Origin: Streptomyces cyaneus
GTDB taxonomy: Bacteria; Actinomycetota; Actinomycetes; Streptomycetales; Streptomycetaceae
DNA: 64,000 nucleotides
Assembly (NCBI RefSeq): GCF_004028635.1
Contig: NZ_RQJW01000003.1
Location: 1 to 64,000 of the forward strand
Direction: 5' to 3'
Shown here one piece after another: positions 53,201 through 61,955 of this stretch; the first letter of the stretch is position 1, and every line of letters starts with the position of its first letter. A program made the position numbers and the translations under genes. Under the pieces are notes generated by a model. The model had not been told where the DNA came from and did no database searches. It saw only the letters and a list, made by a program, of their open reading frames with translations.

Positions 53201-54076
53201 CTCACGTTCGACGATGAGCCCGGCCGACTGCGCGGGCCTGACGACGGCCTCGCGAAGCTCGGCCGGGCTCATCGGTCCCACCATCAGGTTGGCCTCACGC
53301 AGGGCGTCGGCGAGCTCACGGTGCTCGGCGCAACGTCCGTAGAAGTCGGCACGAACACCGAGGACGACGCGCAGCCGGCTTGAGGGCTCGGCGGCGGCCA
53401 GCAGGCGGGCCAGGAAGCCGGCCCGCTCTGCGGTGTCGCGGCAGAGGGTGAAGATCTCCTCGAACTGGTCCACGACCAGCCAGGTATCCCCCTCGCCCGG
53501 TGTTGGGTCGCACACAGTGGCGTGAGTGCGCAGCGGGTGCTCGCCCGGGGTGAGGATCCGCACCGCCGCCGGCCGGTGCCCTCCGTCGAGGCTGCGCAGG
53601 CGGGGAATCAGCCCCGCCCGCAGCAGGGATGACTTGCCGCTGCCGGACGGCCCGAAGACCGCAAACACACGGTGCTCCGCCACCGCGCGGACCAGCGCAT
53701 CGGTCACCTCGACCCGGCCGAAGAAGAGCTCCGCATCACCCACGTCGAACCGGGCCAGGCCACGGTAGGGAGAAGGGACGCTCTCGTCCACCACGAGGTC
53801 GCTCACCCGGGCCTGCTCCGTGACCGCCTCGCGCCAGCGCTCCTCCCACGCCTCCTCATCCCCGCCGCACGCCCGCACATAGGCCAAGGCCACCGGCAAG
53901 GAGGGCAGTTGCTCTCCATTGGCCGCTCTCGACAGGGTGGAGACCGAGACCTCCACCTGCCGGGCCATCTGCCGGTAGGTGATCCCGCCCGCTTCCTGAC
54001 GCAGATTGCGCAACTCGAACGCAAACCGCTGAACCGGCCCCAGCCCCGGATCGAGGTCCGCTTCCGGACGCCCCAT
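50291..54076 (-). CDS. HTH-nSTAND1 NTPase-WD40 repeat protein
   Basis: A 1261-residue protein. Residues about 18-75 are an XRE-like helix-turn-helix (YRQMARQVEVSVSTLSRAAN). Residues about 100-510 form an nSTAND1 NTPase beginning PYRGLARFDVGDAELFFGR, with Walker A FGPSGSGKSSLL near 140 and Walker B WLVVDQFEEIFTLC. A transmembrane helix near 515-535 (LVGSLSAVVVLALLAGVVAW) is followed by WD40 repeats to the end (ALSPDGREVMTIGSENGIKV; FSPDGSTLAIAGNQGTLQLW). The HTH end lies in the cytoplasm and the repeats probably form two propellers. The role is unknown; related STAND proteins are signal-sensing switches. ATG 54076 follows GGAAGGA. Confidence 0.9.
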   Translation of the reverse strand: MGRPEADLDPGLGPVQRFAFELRNLRQEAGGITYRQMARQVEVSVSTLSRAANGEQLPSLPVALAYVRACGGDEEAWEERWREAVTEQARVSDLVVDESVPSPYRGLARFDVGDAELFFGRVEVTDALVRAVAEHRVFAVFGPSGSGKSSLLRAGLIPRLRSLDGGHRPAAVRILTPGEHPLRTHATVCDPTPGEGDTWLVVDQFEEIFTLCRDTAERAGFLARLLAAAEPSSRLRVVLGVRADFYGRCAEHRELADALREANLMVGPMSPAELREAVVRPAQSAGLIVERELTARLVEESGGEPGGLPLLSHALRETWRRRRGRALTMEAYEAAGGVHGAIAQTAEEIYTRLSPHHAELARMILLRLIAPGEGSQDTRRPVDRSELDLGTASQEDIALVLERLARARLLTLDEDTVDLAHEALISAWPRLRGWIEEDRERLGTHRRLTEAARSWDDLGRDPGALYRGTRLATAEEAFSPPGHSAALTVLETDFLTASAAARDQERRAATRAARRLRTLVGSLSAVVVLALLAGVVAWQQTQQSDRQKVLAAARKAATAANGLRSYDPRLALQLSVAGWKLSRTPETRSALLGALEQRERARFDPPPSEYNAQQFLSDGGRTFTRIEKRRITVRDAETGRVTGTYRALPQNVDLQGYGVQRSPDDSTFAIPTGAGMQVRLWDIRAGQYRGPAFGPSRFAPDSTTSATGFSSSGRAMYFSTADDGTEVWDTRTGRRLLSAPDAPPTVEADISADGRLLASCTEDGHAELWDIRQNRRTAAEWITKVPCLTTWDMQFSPDADTLAVPDEQGLRRWRLSSGKELPTLRQTSPGQYAFSDDGEFVAGAGRNEILLWRLDRPQTPVFRHAPADGYGDPGDIELDMSSRAIRYVGSGSGTRPVVHTLDLGQSVTTSWRARPVDNATFSADAGTLALARAGARADRFTLLDARSGKVTADVPGLERAAPAEDDDPFLEMSLSANGDRFAYGLDESPIPWGADGIRVWDTRRNRQVTALTPGTADFEFMALALSPDGREVMTIGSENGIKVWDTRSGKRLRTLPEPNRGDRDEDVQRIGALSADGAKLLTDDGALIRVSDGKTLPDELGQCEACLFAFSPDARRIAVAKDWGDVSLWDGTLRTPLGTLSGTLSRAIPGEGEETSAVVFSPDGSTLAIAGNQGTLQLWDVTSQQPLGPALRTPGDGILSLAFSPDGGTLYAAGEHVPWQKYDIDADRAVDTVCARAGASLSPAAWNRFLPEVPYQQLCQS

Positions 54077-54325
54077 ATCAATTCCTTCCCCCGTGCCGCC
54101 CCGTGACCAGCAGCGGCGTCCCATCCCAACACGCACCCCACCACCGCGAAAGGCACCATCTCGCCAACCCGAGCCTGTGACCTGCTTTGTTTCACGCCCG
54201 GGACACGGCTGTGCAACAACCCCCAGCCCGATGAACTCGGTGCCGGACCAACCGAACGGCACGCCCCGGGATCCGGCGGCGTGCGGCCGGGGGCACAAGC
54301 CGTGCCCGTGAATCGAAGGAGAGAC
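54077..54325. promoter_or_regulatory. Divergent promoter region
   Basis: A 249-base gap between the divergent nSTAND1-WD40 gene and the I36-like inhibitor gene. No marked palindrome was recognised; both promoters should lie here. Confidence 0.4.
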
Positions 54326-54925
54326 ATGCGGTACATGCACAAGAGCGGTATTGCGGCGGCAGGCGGGTTGCTCATGCTCGTCACGGGCGTGGGCACGGCC
54401 GAGGCAGGACCGGCGGCGCCGGCCGCCTCGCGCTTCGCCCAGCAGGCCGAGTCCGCGCACCTGACCAGTGAGCAGACCACGGCGCTGCAGGCGGACGTGG
54501 ACCGCTACCTGAAGAAGATGGGCGGGACCCAGGTCGCGCTCAACAAGATCGACCTCAACGGCAAGGGCGAGGTCCTCGTCGCCCTGCCGGGCGAGGCCCA
54601 CCCGCGCGACTTCGCCTCGGGCAACGGGATGCGCGCCGCCGCCGACCCGTGCCTTTCTCCGGGGGTGTCCGGGAACTTCTGCGCCTACCGGAAAGACGAC
54701 TTCAAGGGGACCCGGATCGATATGTTCCGGTGCGATACGAAGTACTACGTGTCCACCTGGGGCAGGGGCGGTTCCTGGATCAACGACCAGACCCGCGACC
54801 TGGAGAGCCGCCGGGCCCGGATGTACAACCCCAGCGGCCACATGATCTACAAGACGCCGCGGGCGTACAGCGAGGACCGCCACGGCGACTGGAACCCCGT
54901 CCGCTACGTAATCCCCTGCGGCTAG
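54326..54925 (+). CDS. Secreted peptidase inhibitor, I36-like (copy 2)
   Basis: A 199-residue secreted protein. The signal peptide is SGIAAAGGLLMLVTGVGTAE. The prodomain-like helix ALQADVDRYLKKMGGTQVAL matches ALQAKVDRYLARHDGRQIAA of the copy at 39583. The C-terminal domain has cysteines in DPCLSP, NFCAYRKDDF, FRCDTKYY and VIPCG, the I36 (crystallin-fold inhibitor) pattern. AAGGAGAG precedes the ATG. It is divergent from the nSTAND1-WD40 gene and followed by a strong hairpin. Confidence 0.75.
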   Translation: MRYMHKSGIAAAGGLLMLVTGVGTAEAGPAAPAASRFAQQAESAHLTSEQTTALQADVDRYLKKMGGTQVALNKIDLNGKGEVLVALPGEAHPRDFASGNGMRAAADPCLSPGVSGNFCAYRKDDFKGTRIDMFRCDTKYYVSTWGRGGSWINDQTRDLESRRARMYNPSGHMIYKTPRAYSEDRHGDWNPVRYVIPCG

Positions 54926-54928
54926 GAC

Positions 54929-55417
54929 TTATGTCGTCTGTGGCCGGAGTACGGCATGTACGTGCCGCACTCCGGCCACAGACGCGCTACGGCCGGCGAG
55001 GAACGCCCGGTTCCACAGGCACACTTCCCGGGCACCGATGAATTGACCATGCACAGTGTCGTAGATGGTCAGGCCGCCGTGGGAGCTGCCGATGAGGACC
55101 GCGACGCGTGTGGCGTCCCACTCGGAAGGTTCCAGGGCGGCGTCGGCGAGGGCTTCCCGGGTCGCCGCGACGGCGAGGTGGGGGAACCGGTCCATCTGAC
55201 GGGCCAGAGGGCGACCCAGCACGGTGTCGGCGTCGAAGTCGGGGACGCTGTAGGCGAAGTCGTGCGGCAGGCCCTCCAAGGTCGGCGGCCGGGTGATGTG
55301 GCCGACGGTGCCCTGCACGGCGCTCTGCCAGGCAGCCTTCGCGCCGATCCCGGCTGCGCAGATGATGCCTAGACCGGTGACGGCCGCCTCGAACGGGGCG
55401 GAGTTGGGACGGTTCAC
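54929..55417 (-). pseudogene. Truncated beta-ketoacyl synthase (N-terminal third)
   Basis: The first 130 residues match the start of a ketosynthase (AAVTGLGIICAAGIGAKAAW; RFPHLAVAATREALADAALE; RVAVLIGSSHGGLTIYDTVH). The family needs about 400 residues with an active-site Cys and two His, all missing here. The frame ends with about 30 unrelated residues read through the hairpin at 54935-54984. GTG/ATG 55417 overlaps the acyl carrier protein stop by 4 bases. It is a broken ACP-KS operon from a polyketide or fatty-acid pathway. Confidence 0.82.
54935..54984. terminator. Bidirectional hairpin between convergent genes
   Basis: Two 22-base arms (CGTCTGTGGCCGGAGT-ACGGCA and partner) pair with one mismatch around a 6-base loop. 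It ends the inhibitor transcript. The truncated ketosynthase frame from the other side runs into it. Confidence 0.75.
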
Positions 55418-55668
55418 CGGCCAGCCACCGTGGAGTTGATCACCGCGTCCTCGATGACGGACACCAGTGCGCCGACGGTGTCGCGGATACCGATCACCGC
55501 GGTCTCCAGGTCGATGGCGAAGTGCTCCTCGGCCACTGTCCGCAGTTCCTCCAGGGCAAGCGAGTCCAGTGACAACTCCTGCAACGCCTGGTCCGCCGCA
55601 ATACGTTCTGCCGGTACTCCGAACTGTTCCACCAGCAGCTGCTTCACCTGGTCATCTGCCCTGCTCAC
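55414..55668 (-). CDS. Acyl carrier protein
   Basis: An 84-residue acyl carrier protein with the phosphopantetheine attachment Ser in LSLDSLALEELRTVAEEHF (about residue 35). It has the usual four-helix size and an acidic character. GTG 55668 is the likely start. It overlaps the truncated ketosynthase by 4 bases, so it was part of a biosynthetic operon and is now probably orphaned. Confidence 0.85.
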   Translation of the reverse strand: MSRADDQVKQLLVEQFGVPAERIAADQALQELSLDSLALEELRTVAEEHFAIDLETAVIGIRDTVGALVSVIEDAVINSTVAGR

Positions 55669-55963
55669 GGCCCTGCCACCATCCTTGGAGATCTACATAG
55701 CGCCCTGGGAACGATGACCGTTCAGGCCCGTAACGGATCTTGCTTCTGTGCGCCGGACGACCGCCCAGTACCACCCCGTCGGCGCTCGCCTGCGCGCGGA
55801 GTTGTGGGTCGAGTGGCCAAGTAGGGCTGCGCAGGGCCACCTATCGCTGAGCGTCACAGCGTGGAATAGCATCAAGTCACGTTCGAACGCTTGTGCGATT
55901 TCGAGCTATGGTGGATACCTGGAGAGGACACAGGTCAGGGAGGGACAGGCGAAAGGCGGGGAG
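55669..55963. other. Intergenic region
   Basis: About 295 bases between the divergent ACP gene and the dnaE2 relic; no gene or clear repeat recognised. Confidence 0.4.
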
Positions 55964-58409
55964 GTGCGAAGCCGTGGATTTACTCATCTGCGAGTCGCCT
56001 CCGGGTACAGCGCCCGCTACGGAGCCTCCCTCTCCGGCGCCCTCGTGCAGCGCGCCGCCGAACGCGGGATGACCGCGCTCGCACTGGTTGGGATCCGGGT
56101 CGCCGCGCGCGGCTCCGGTGCCGGGAGCATGGTCAACCACGCGCTCTTCATCGCCACCGCCAACCCTCTTGATCACCCCTTGCTCTGGGAACGCTTCCTC
56201 AGCGAGCGCCGTACGTCGCTGCCAGACATCGACCTGGATGTGGAGTCCGAGCGGCGTCTGGAGGTGTACGACGCGATCATCAAGCGGTTCGGCCGGGAAC
56301 GGACGGCGGTTACCGGCATGCCCGAGACGTACCGTGCGAGGCACGCCCTCAGAGATACCGGGCTTGCCTTGGGGATCCGACCGCAGATGGTGGACCGGAT
56401 CGCCAAGGGGTTCCCGCACCTGCGCCCGCGACATTCCGAACGCCCTCACCGAGCTGCCCGAACTGCGCCAACTCGCCTGCGAAGCCGAGCAGTTCGGGCC
56501 CTTGTGGGAGCTGGCGGCCGGCTTGGACGTGTTGCCCCGCGGGTACGCCATGCACCCGTGCGGCGTGATCCTCTCGGATGCCTCCCTGCTGGATCGGCTG
56601 CCGGCCCAGCCCACCCCGGGCGGCGCCTGGACCATCGGGGACAAGGACGACGTGGAGGACCTCGGTCTGCTCAAGCTCGACGTGCTCGGCGTGCGGATGC
56701 AGTCGGCGATGGCGCACTCCGTCGCAGAGATCCGCCGCACCACCGGACGCCAGCTCGACCTGGACAGCCCCGACCACGTCGACCTCGCCGACCCCGACAC
56801 CTTCGAGCTCATCCGCCGCGGCCACGTCCTGGGCTGCTTCCAGATTGAGTCGCCCGGCCAACAGGACCTCATCGCGCGGCTGCAGCCGCGCCATATGCAG
56901 GACGTCATCGCTGACATCTCGCTCTTCCGGCCGGGCCCGGTCGCCGGTGGCATGCCCGCCAGGTTCATCGCCGCGCGGCACGGCACCGAGCCGCCTCACT
57001 ACCCGCACCCGGACCTGGAGCCGATTCTCGACGACACCTACGGGGTCGTCATCTGGCACGAGCAGATCATCACAATCTTCGCCAGGATGACCGGCTGCGA
57101 CCGGGCCGCCGGCGACGTCGCCCGCCGTGCCCTCGCCGACGCTGATCGCCTGCCGAAGGTGGAGGATTGGTTCCGGCGGGCGGCCGCCGCGCGCGGTTAT
57201 GCCGGATCCGTCGTCTACGAAGTCTGGGGAATCATCAAGGAGTTCGGGGCGTACGGGTTCTGCCGGGCGCATGCCGTCGCGTTCGCGGTGCCGGCCGTCC
57301 AGTCCGCCTGGCTAAAGGCCCACCATCCGGCGGCGTTCTACACGGGCCTGCTGGAGCACGATCCCGGCATGTGGCCGATGCGGGTGGTCGTCTCGGACGC
57401 CCGCCGCCTCGGCGTCCCTGTCCTGCCCGTCGACGTCAACCACTCCCGCACCGTGCACAGCGTGGAGCGGACCGACCAGGGGTGGGGGGTGCGCCTGGCG
57501 CTGTCCACGGTGCGCGGGATCAGCGACGCCGAGGCCACGCGGATCGCGGCCGGACAGCCGTACATTTCGCTGCAGGATCTGTGGCAATGGGCACGGCCCT
57601 AGCTGCCGACCGCCCAGCGACTGATCCAGATCGGCGCACTCGGTCCGCTGCAGGGCGAGCCGACCCGGCGGGATCTCCTGCTGCAGGCCACCGAACTACA
57701 CCGGCGCTCCCGAAACCGCGCCGTGGTCGACGGGCAACTGCCGCTCGGCGAGGATGCCGTCACCACCACGGCGAGCGGCCTGCCCGAGATGACCCGCCGC
57801 GACCAACTCACCGCGGAACTCAACATCCTGTCCATCGACATCAGCCAGCACCTGATGGAGCACCACCACCGGCTGCTGTGCGAGCTCGGAGCCACCGACG
57901 CCGCCCACCTGCAACGGCTCCGCCCCGGGCAGCGTGTCCTCGTCGCCGGCGTGCGCGCCTCCACCCAGACGCCACCCATCCGGTCCGGTAAGAGGATCAT
58001 CTTCCTCACGCTCGAAGACGGCTCCGGCCTCGTCGACCTGGCGTTCTTCGAAGACAGCCATGACGCGTGCGCCCACACCGTGTTCCACTCCGGGCTGCTG
58101 CTGGTGCGGGGCACCGTCGAGCGCCGGGGAAACCGGCGCACCGTCGTCGGCGAGATGGCCTGGGACCTCGACCAGGTCGCGCGCGCCCGCCGCGACCACG
58201 GCCCTCAGGCCGCACTCGAGCTGCTCGGCCGCTCCGCGCCCGCGCCCACCCCCGCCCAGCCCACGCCCTCCGGCACACCGCCGGCGCGGACCCTGCCGGA
58301 TGGCACCGCCGGAGCACTGCTCCACCCCTACGCTGATCTCCAGCCAGCCGGGACACGCTCCGCCGACCTGCGCAGACTCGGACACCGCAGCCCCGGATCG
58401 GCCGGGTGA
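55964..58409 (+). pseudogene. dnaE2: dnaE2 (error-prone DNA polymerase III alpha) pseudogene
   Basis: The start (FTHLRVASGYSARYGASL; AAERGMTALAL) is the N-terminal PHP motif of DnaE. At about 56083 it jumps straight to IRVAARGSGAGSMVNHALFI in the polymerase core, so most of the PHP domain and early core are deleted. A one-base frameshift lies near 56420, before DIPNALTELPELRQLACEAE. An in-frame TAG stands at 57600-57602 after QDLWQWARP. The C-terminal OB-fold part (LRPGQRVLVAGVRASTQTPP) continues to 58409. With three independent lesions it is clearly dead. DnaE2 normally acts with ImuA/ImuB in mutagenic translesion synthesis; neither is present. Confidence 0.9.
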
Positions 58410-58578
58410 TCCCGATGAGTCAACGGCAGATCCTCCACGCCCACCTCCACCTGCCCGCCCGACACCCTGGACGTGTACGAGCAGGTGCTGGACGTGATGG
58501 CCAAGTGGCGGGGTGTTGTCTGTTGCCGGTCCGAAGGGACAACAGTCAGGCGGCATGCGGGAGTTGGTTCTGCATGCG

Positions 58579-59073
58579 TCAGGAGGAGGCGCCGCGGGGG
58601 TCGGCCGGCACGACCACGACGGGCAGGTGAGCGTGGTGCACGACCTCGGTGCTGGTCGATCCGAGTGTGAGGCGCCCCCAGGCGCTTGAACCGCGGGTAC
58701 CGACCACCAGCAGAGAGGCGTCCTTGCTCGCGTCCAGCAGAACCTGTGCCGGGCGTCCCGCCTCGGCGATGATCTCCACCTCCACGTCGGGGCCGCCGAG
58801 TTGCCGCCGTAGTTCGTGGACCGTGTCGGTCACCGCCTGTCGGGCGACGTCGTGGAGTTGTTCGTACAGGCCGCCGTTGTCCTCCGGCGCGGCCATCCAT
58901 CCATAGCCCGTGTAACGAGCAGGGCTGTAGTCGTAGGCGCAGACCGCCCGCAGGCCGGTGCCGCGCAGTTGTGCCTCGCGTAGCGCGAAAAGTACTGCGT
59001 GCCGGGCTTGCGGGGAGCCGTCGGTGCCGACGACGATCGGTCCAGCGGGGACGTGCGCGGGAGTGTCGGTCAT
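58579..59073 (-). CDS. Universal stress protein (single domain)
   Basis: A 164-residue Usp-family protein. It begins with IVVGTDGSPQARHAVLFALR and ends with the ATP-binding pattern VVGTRGSSAWGRLTLGSTST (G-x2-G-x9-G-S/T). Such proteins bind ATP and respond to stress or low oxygen. ATG 59073 follows GGAAGGA. The gene lies in a group with a second Usp, an oxidoreductase and transaldolase, as in Streptomyces stress or dormancy gene sets. Confidence 0.92.
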   Translation of the reverse strand: MTDTPAHVPAGPIVVGTDGSPQARHAVLFALREAQLRGTGLRAVCAYDYSPARYTGYGWMAAPEDNGGLYEQLHDVARQAVTDTVHELRRQLGGPDVEVEIIAEAGRPAQVLLDASKDASLLVVGTRGSSAWGRLTLGSTSTEVVHHAHLPVVVVPADPRGASS

Positions 59074-59243
59074 GGGAGATCCTTCCAAGGCAGCTCGCAT
59101 CGGCAGGACGAGCTGCAGTCTGGTCAGCCCCGGAAGCGGTCGTCGTATCCGTTACGCCGCTATCAGTTCGGCCAGCTCCAGCGGACCGGTGGTGACCTCA
59201 CGGCCAGACCAGCCAGCGGTGGGGCAGGTCACTGAACCGCTCG

Positions 59244-60491
59244 TCAGTGCTGGGGATTGGGCAGGAGAGACTCGAGGGGTACCTGTGGGTCGGTGAGCCT
59301 GTGTATGTCGACTGGCTGGGCGGTGCGGACGAGGGCTTGGAGCTGGTCGTTGACGTCCCAGATGTTGACGTTCATGCCTGCGAGCACCCGGTTGTCGGCG
59401 AGCCAGAAGGCGATGAACTCACGTCCGGCCACGTCACCGCGGAAGACGACCTGGTCGTAGCCACCGGGCTCGACGTACCCGGCGTACTCCATGCCCAGGT
59501 CGTACTGGTCGGTGAAGAAGTACGGAACCCTGTCATAGACCGCGTCCTGTCGGCCGAGCATCGCCTTGGCCGCGGTCTGCGGCTGGTGCAGCGCGTTGGC
59601 CCAGTGCTCGACGCGGATGTGCTTGCCCAGCAGAGGGTGGAAGGCGTTGGCCACGTCACCGGCGGCGTAGATGTCCGGGTAGGAGGTGCGCAGCCGTTCG
59701 TCCACGCGGATGCCGTTGTCGACCTCCAGGCCCGCCTCCTGCGCCAGCCCGATGTTCGGCATGATGCCGACCCCGACGATGACCACATCGGCGTCGATGC
59801 GGGTGCCGTCGGCCAGCCGCACCCCGTCCGCCGCGCCACCGCTGCCGGTGATCTCGGCGACCTGCACTCCGAACCGCAGATCCACACCGTGGTCGCGGTG
59901 CAGGTCCGCGAAAACCTGAGCGACCTCACGGCCGAGGACGCGCAGCAGCGGCAGCTCGGCCATCTCCAGCACGGTGACCTCCACACCGGCCGTGCGCGCG
60001 GCAGCTGCGGTCTCCAGACCGATCCAGCCCGCGCCGATGACCACTGCACGGGATGCGGACTGGAACGCCTCCTTGATCCGGTCGCTGTCCTCGACGCGCC
60101 GCAGGTACAGCACCCGCTCCAGGTCAGCACCCGGGACAGGCAGGCGGCGCGGCGAGGATCCGGTGGCCAGCAGCAGCTTGCCGTAGCCGATCCGGCTGCC
60201 GTCCGCGAAGGTCACCTCGCGCGCGGACGGGTCGACGGCGGTGACCGCCATGCCGAGCCGCAGATCCACATCGTGCTCGGCGTACCACTGGGGCGGATGA
60301 ACGTAGATCTGCACCCGCGCGTCCTTACCCATCAGATAGCCCTTGGACAGCGGCGGCCGCTCGTAGGGCCGTTCGCGTTCCTCGCCGACCAGCAGAAGCC
60401 GGCCGTCGAAGCCCTCCTCGCGCAGGGTCTGCGCGGCCTTGGCCCCGGCCAGGCTGGCCCCGACGATCACACACGCGTCATCGGTGGGCAT
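59244..60491 (-). CDS. FAD-dependent NAD(P)H oxidoreductase (ferredoxin-reductase type)
   Basis: A 415-residue flavoprotein. The FAD-binding Rossmann motif is VIVGASLAGAKAAQTLREEG, the NAD(P)-binding motif is AVVIGAGWIGLETAAAARTA, and the second FAD signature is PDIYAAGDVANAFHP. The C-terminal reductase domain follows. It resembles putidaredoxin/rubredoxin reductases. The electron acceptor is unknown. The ATG is 2 bases after the transaldolase stop, so the two are translated from one message. Confidence 0.9.
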   Translation of the reverse strand: MPTDDACVIVGASLAGAKAAQTLREEGFDGRLLLVGEERERPYERPPLSKGYLMGKDARVQIYVHPPQWYAEHDVDLRLGMAVTAVDPSAREVTFADGSRIGYGKLLLATGSSPRRLPVPGADLERVLYLRRVEDSDRIKEAFQSASRAVVIGAGWIGLETAAAARTAGVEVTVLEMAELPLLRVLGREVAQVFADLHRDHGVDLRFGVQVAEITGSGGAADGVRLADGTRIDADVVIVGVGIMPNIGLAQEAGLEVDNGIRVDERLRTSYPDIYAAGDVANAFHPLLGKHIRVEHWANALHQPQTAAKAMLGRQDAVYDRVPYFFTDQYDLGMEYAGYVEPGGYDQVVFRGDVAGREFIAFWLADNRVLAGMNVNIWDVNDQLQALVRTAQPVDIHRLTDPQVPLESLLPNPQH

Positions 60492-60493
60492 CG

Positions 60494-61615
60494 TCAGTTC
60501 CCTTCCCGGGCTGCGGGCCGGCTCCGCAATGTTTCCGCGAGTTGCTCGGAGAGCTGCTCCCAGCTGGCGTCGAACTTCGACACGCCTTCGTCCTCAAGGG
60601 TCTGCACGAGGTCGTCGTAGTCCACGCCGACGGCCCGCAACCCGTCGAGCACCTGATGAGCGTCGTCGTAGTGGGCGCGGACCGAGTCGGCCGGTACCTG
60701 GCCGTGGTCGGCGACCGCGCGCAGGGTGGCCTCGGGCATGGTGTTGACCACGCCGGGTGCGACGAGCTCGGTCACGTAGCGGGTGTCGGGGTAGGCGGGG
60801 TCCTTGACCGAGGTTGAAGCCCACAGCGGACGCTGAGGGTGGGCCCCCGCCTGCCGAAGGGCATGCCACCGGGACGAGGAGAACACCCGCTCGTAGTGCT
60901 GGTAGGCCAGCCGCGCGTTGGCGATCGCCAACCGGCCCCGCAGCTCGGCCGCCTGCGCGGTGCCGATCTTGTCCAGGCGTGCGTCTGCCTCGGCGTCGAC
61001 GCGGGAGACGAAGAACGAAGCCACCGAGCCGATCCCGGACAGCTCCCGGTCCGCATCGCGGGCGCGTTCCATCCCGTCGAGGAAGGCGGCCATGACCTCT
61101 TCGTAGCGGGCGAGGGAGAAGATCAGCGTGACGTTGATGCTGATTCCCTCCGCCAGGCACGCGGCGATCGCCGGCAGGCCCTGCCGGGCGGCCGGGATCT
61201 TCACGAACAGGTTGGGCCGGTCGACCAGCCACCACAGCGCCCGCGCCTCCGCGATCGTCGCCGCGGTGTCGTGCGCGAGCCGGGGGTCGACCTCGATGGA
61301 GACCCGCCCGTCGACGCCGTCCGTCGCGTCGTAGACCGGGCGCAGCACGTCGCACGCCCACCGCACGTCGGTCGTGGTCAGCGCCCGCAGCGCCTCACCG
61401 ACCCCGACTCCGCGGGCCGCCAGGTCACGGATCTGTCCGTCGTACGCGTCGCCGCTCGTGATGGCCTTGGCGAAGATCGTCGGATTGGTGGTCACCCCCA
61501 CCACCCGGTCCCGCACGACCAGGTCCGCCAGACTCCCGGACACCAGCCGCTCCCGGCTGAGATCGTCCAGCCAGATCGACACTCCGGCATCGCTCAGTGT
61601 GTTCAAGGGATTCAT
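60494..61615 (-). CDS. tal: Transaldolase
   Basis: A 373-residue transaldolase of the actinobacterial type: [20 protein letters not shown] at the start, [15 protein letters not shown], and the Schiff-base Lys in [38 protein letters not shown] and [19 protein letters not shown] follow. It transfers dihydroxyacetone units between sugar phosphates in the pentose phosphate pathway. A second tal gene, clustered with G6PDH, is usual in Streptomyces; this copy instead heads an operon with a flavin oxidoreductase. Confidence 0.93.
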   Translation of the reverse strand: MNPLNTLSDAGVSIWLDDLSRERLVSGSLADLVVRDRVVGVTTNPTIFAKAITSGDAYDGQIRDLAARGVGVGEALRALTTTDVRWACDVLRPVYDATDGVDGRVSIEVDPRLAHDTAATIAEARALWWLVDRPNLFVKIPAARQGLPAIAACLAEGISINVTLIFSLARYEEVMAAFLDGMERARDADRELSGIGSVASFFVSRVDAEADARLDKIGTAQAAELRGRLAIANARLAYQHYERVFSSSRWHALRQAGAHPQRPLWASTSVKDPAYPDTRYVTELVAPGVVNTMPEATLRAVADHGQVPADSVRAHYDDAHQVLDGLRAVGVDYDDLVQTLEDEGVSKFDASWEQLSEQLAETLRSRPAAREGN

Positions 61616-61955
61616 GACGCCGCCGCTCCTCCCGCGCGCGAGGCGGAGTGGGAGCTCAAGGCTTCCTGCTGCTCGTCCGCGGCCCGCACCAGAGCTTGCC
61701 TGTCGCTCCATCGTCTCTGGAAGGCCAGCGGCCCGCAATCCACACACCGGGCAGGCCCGGGTCGGCCGGACTGCACGGCTCGCCGACCGCTCCGGGCGCG
61801 AAGACGCTCTGGATGTTCGCAGTGCGAGGGGAAGTTGTTTGGGGTGTATTGGTACAGAAGCCCGTTGACCGGGCAACTGGGCCTCAAGGCCACCGACAGG
61901 GGCCGATGCTCCCGCTTCTCGGCACCCAGCTTCTACCGAGACGAAGGCAGTCGCC
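61616..61955. promoter_or_regulatory. Divergent promoter region of tal and the tandem Usp
   Basis: About 340 bases without a gene. GGGGCCGATGCTCCC at about 61898-61912 is a weak inverted repeat that could be a regulator site for the stress genes. ACGAAGGCAG precedes the ATG of the Usp gene. Confidence 0.35.

Noticed and set aside
51782..53383. 533-residue plus-strand frame opposite the nSTAND1-WD40 gene
   Set aside because: Antisense to recognisable NTPase and WD40 motifs; no independent support.
59247..60620. 457-residue plus-strand frame opposite the flavin oxidoreductase
   Set aside because: Antisense to both Rossmann motifs of the oxidoreductase; composition typical of shadow frames.
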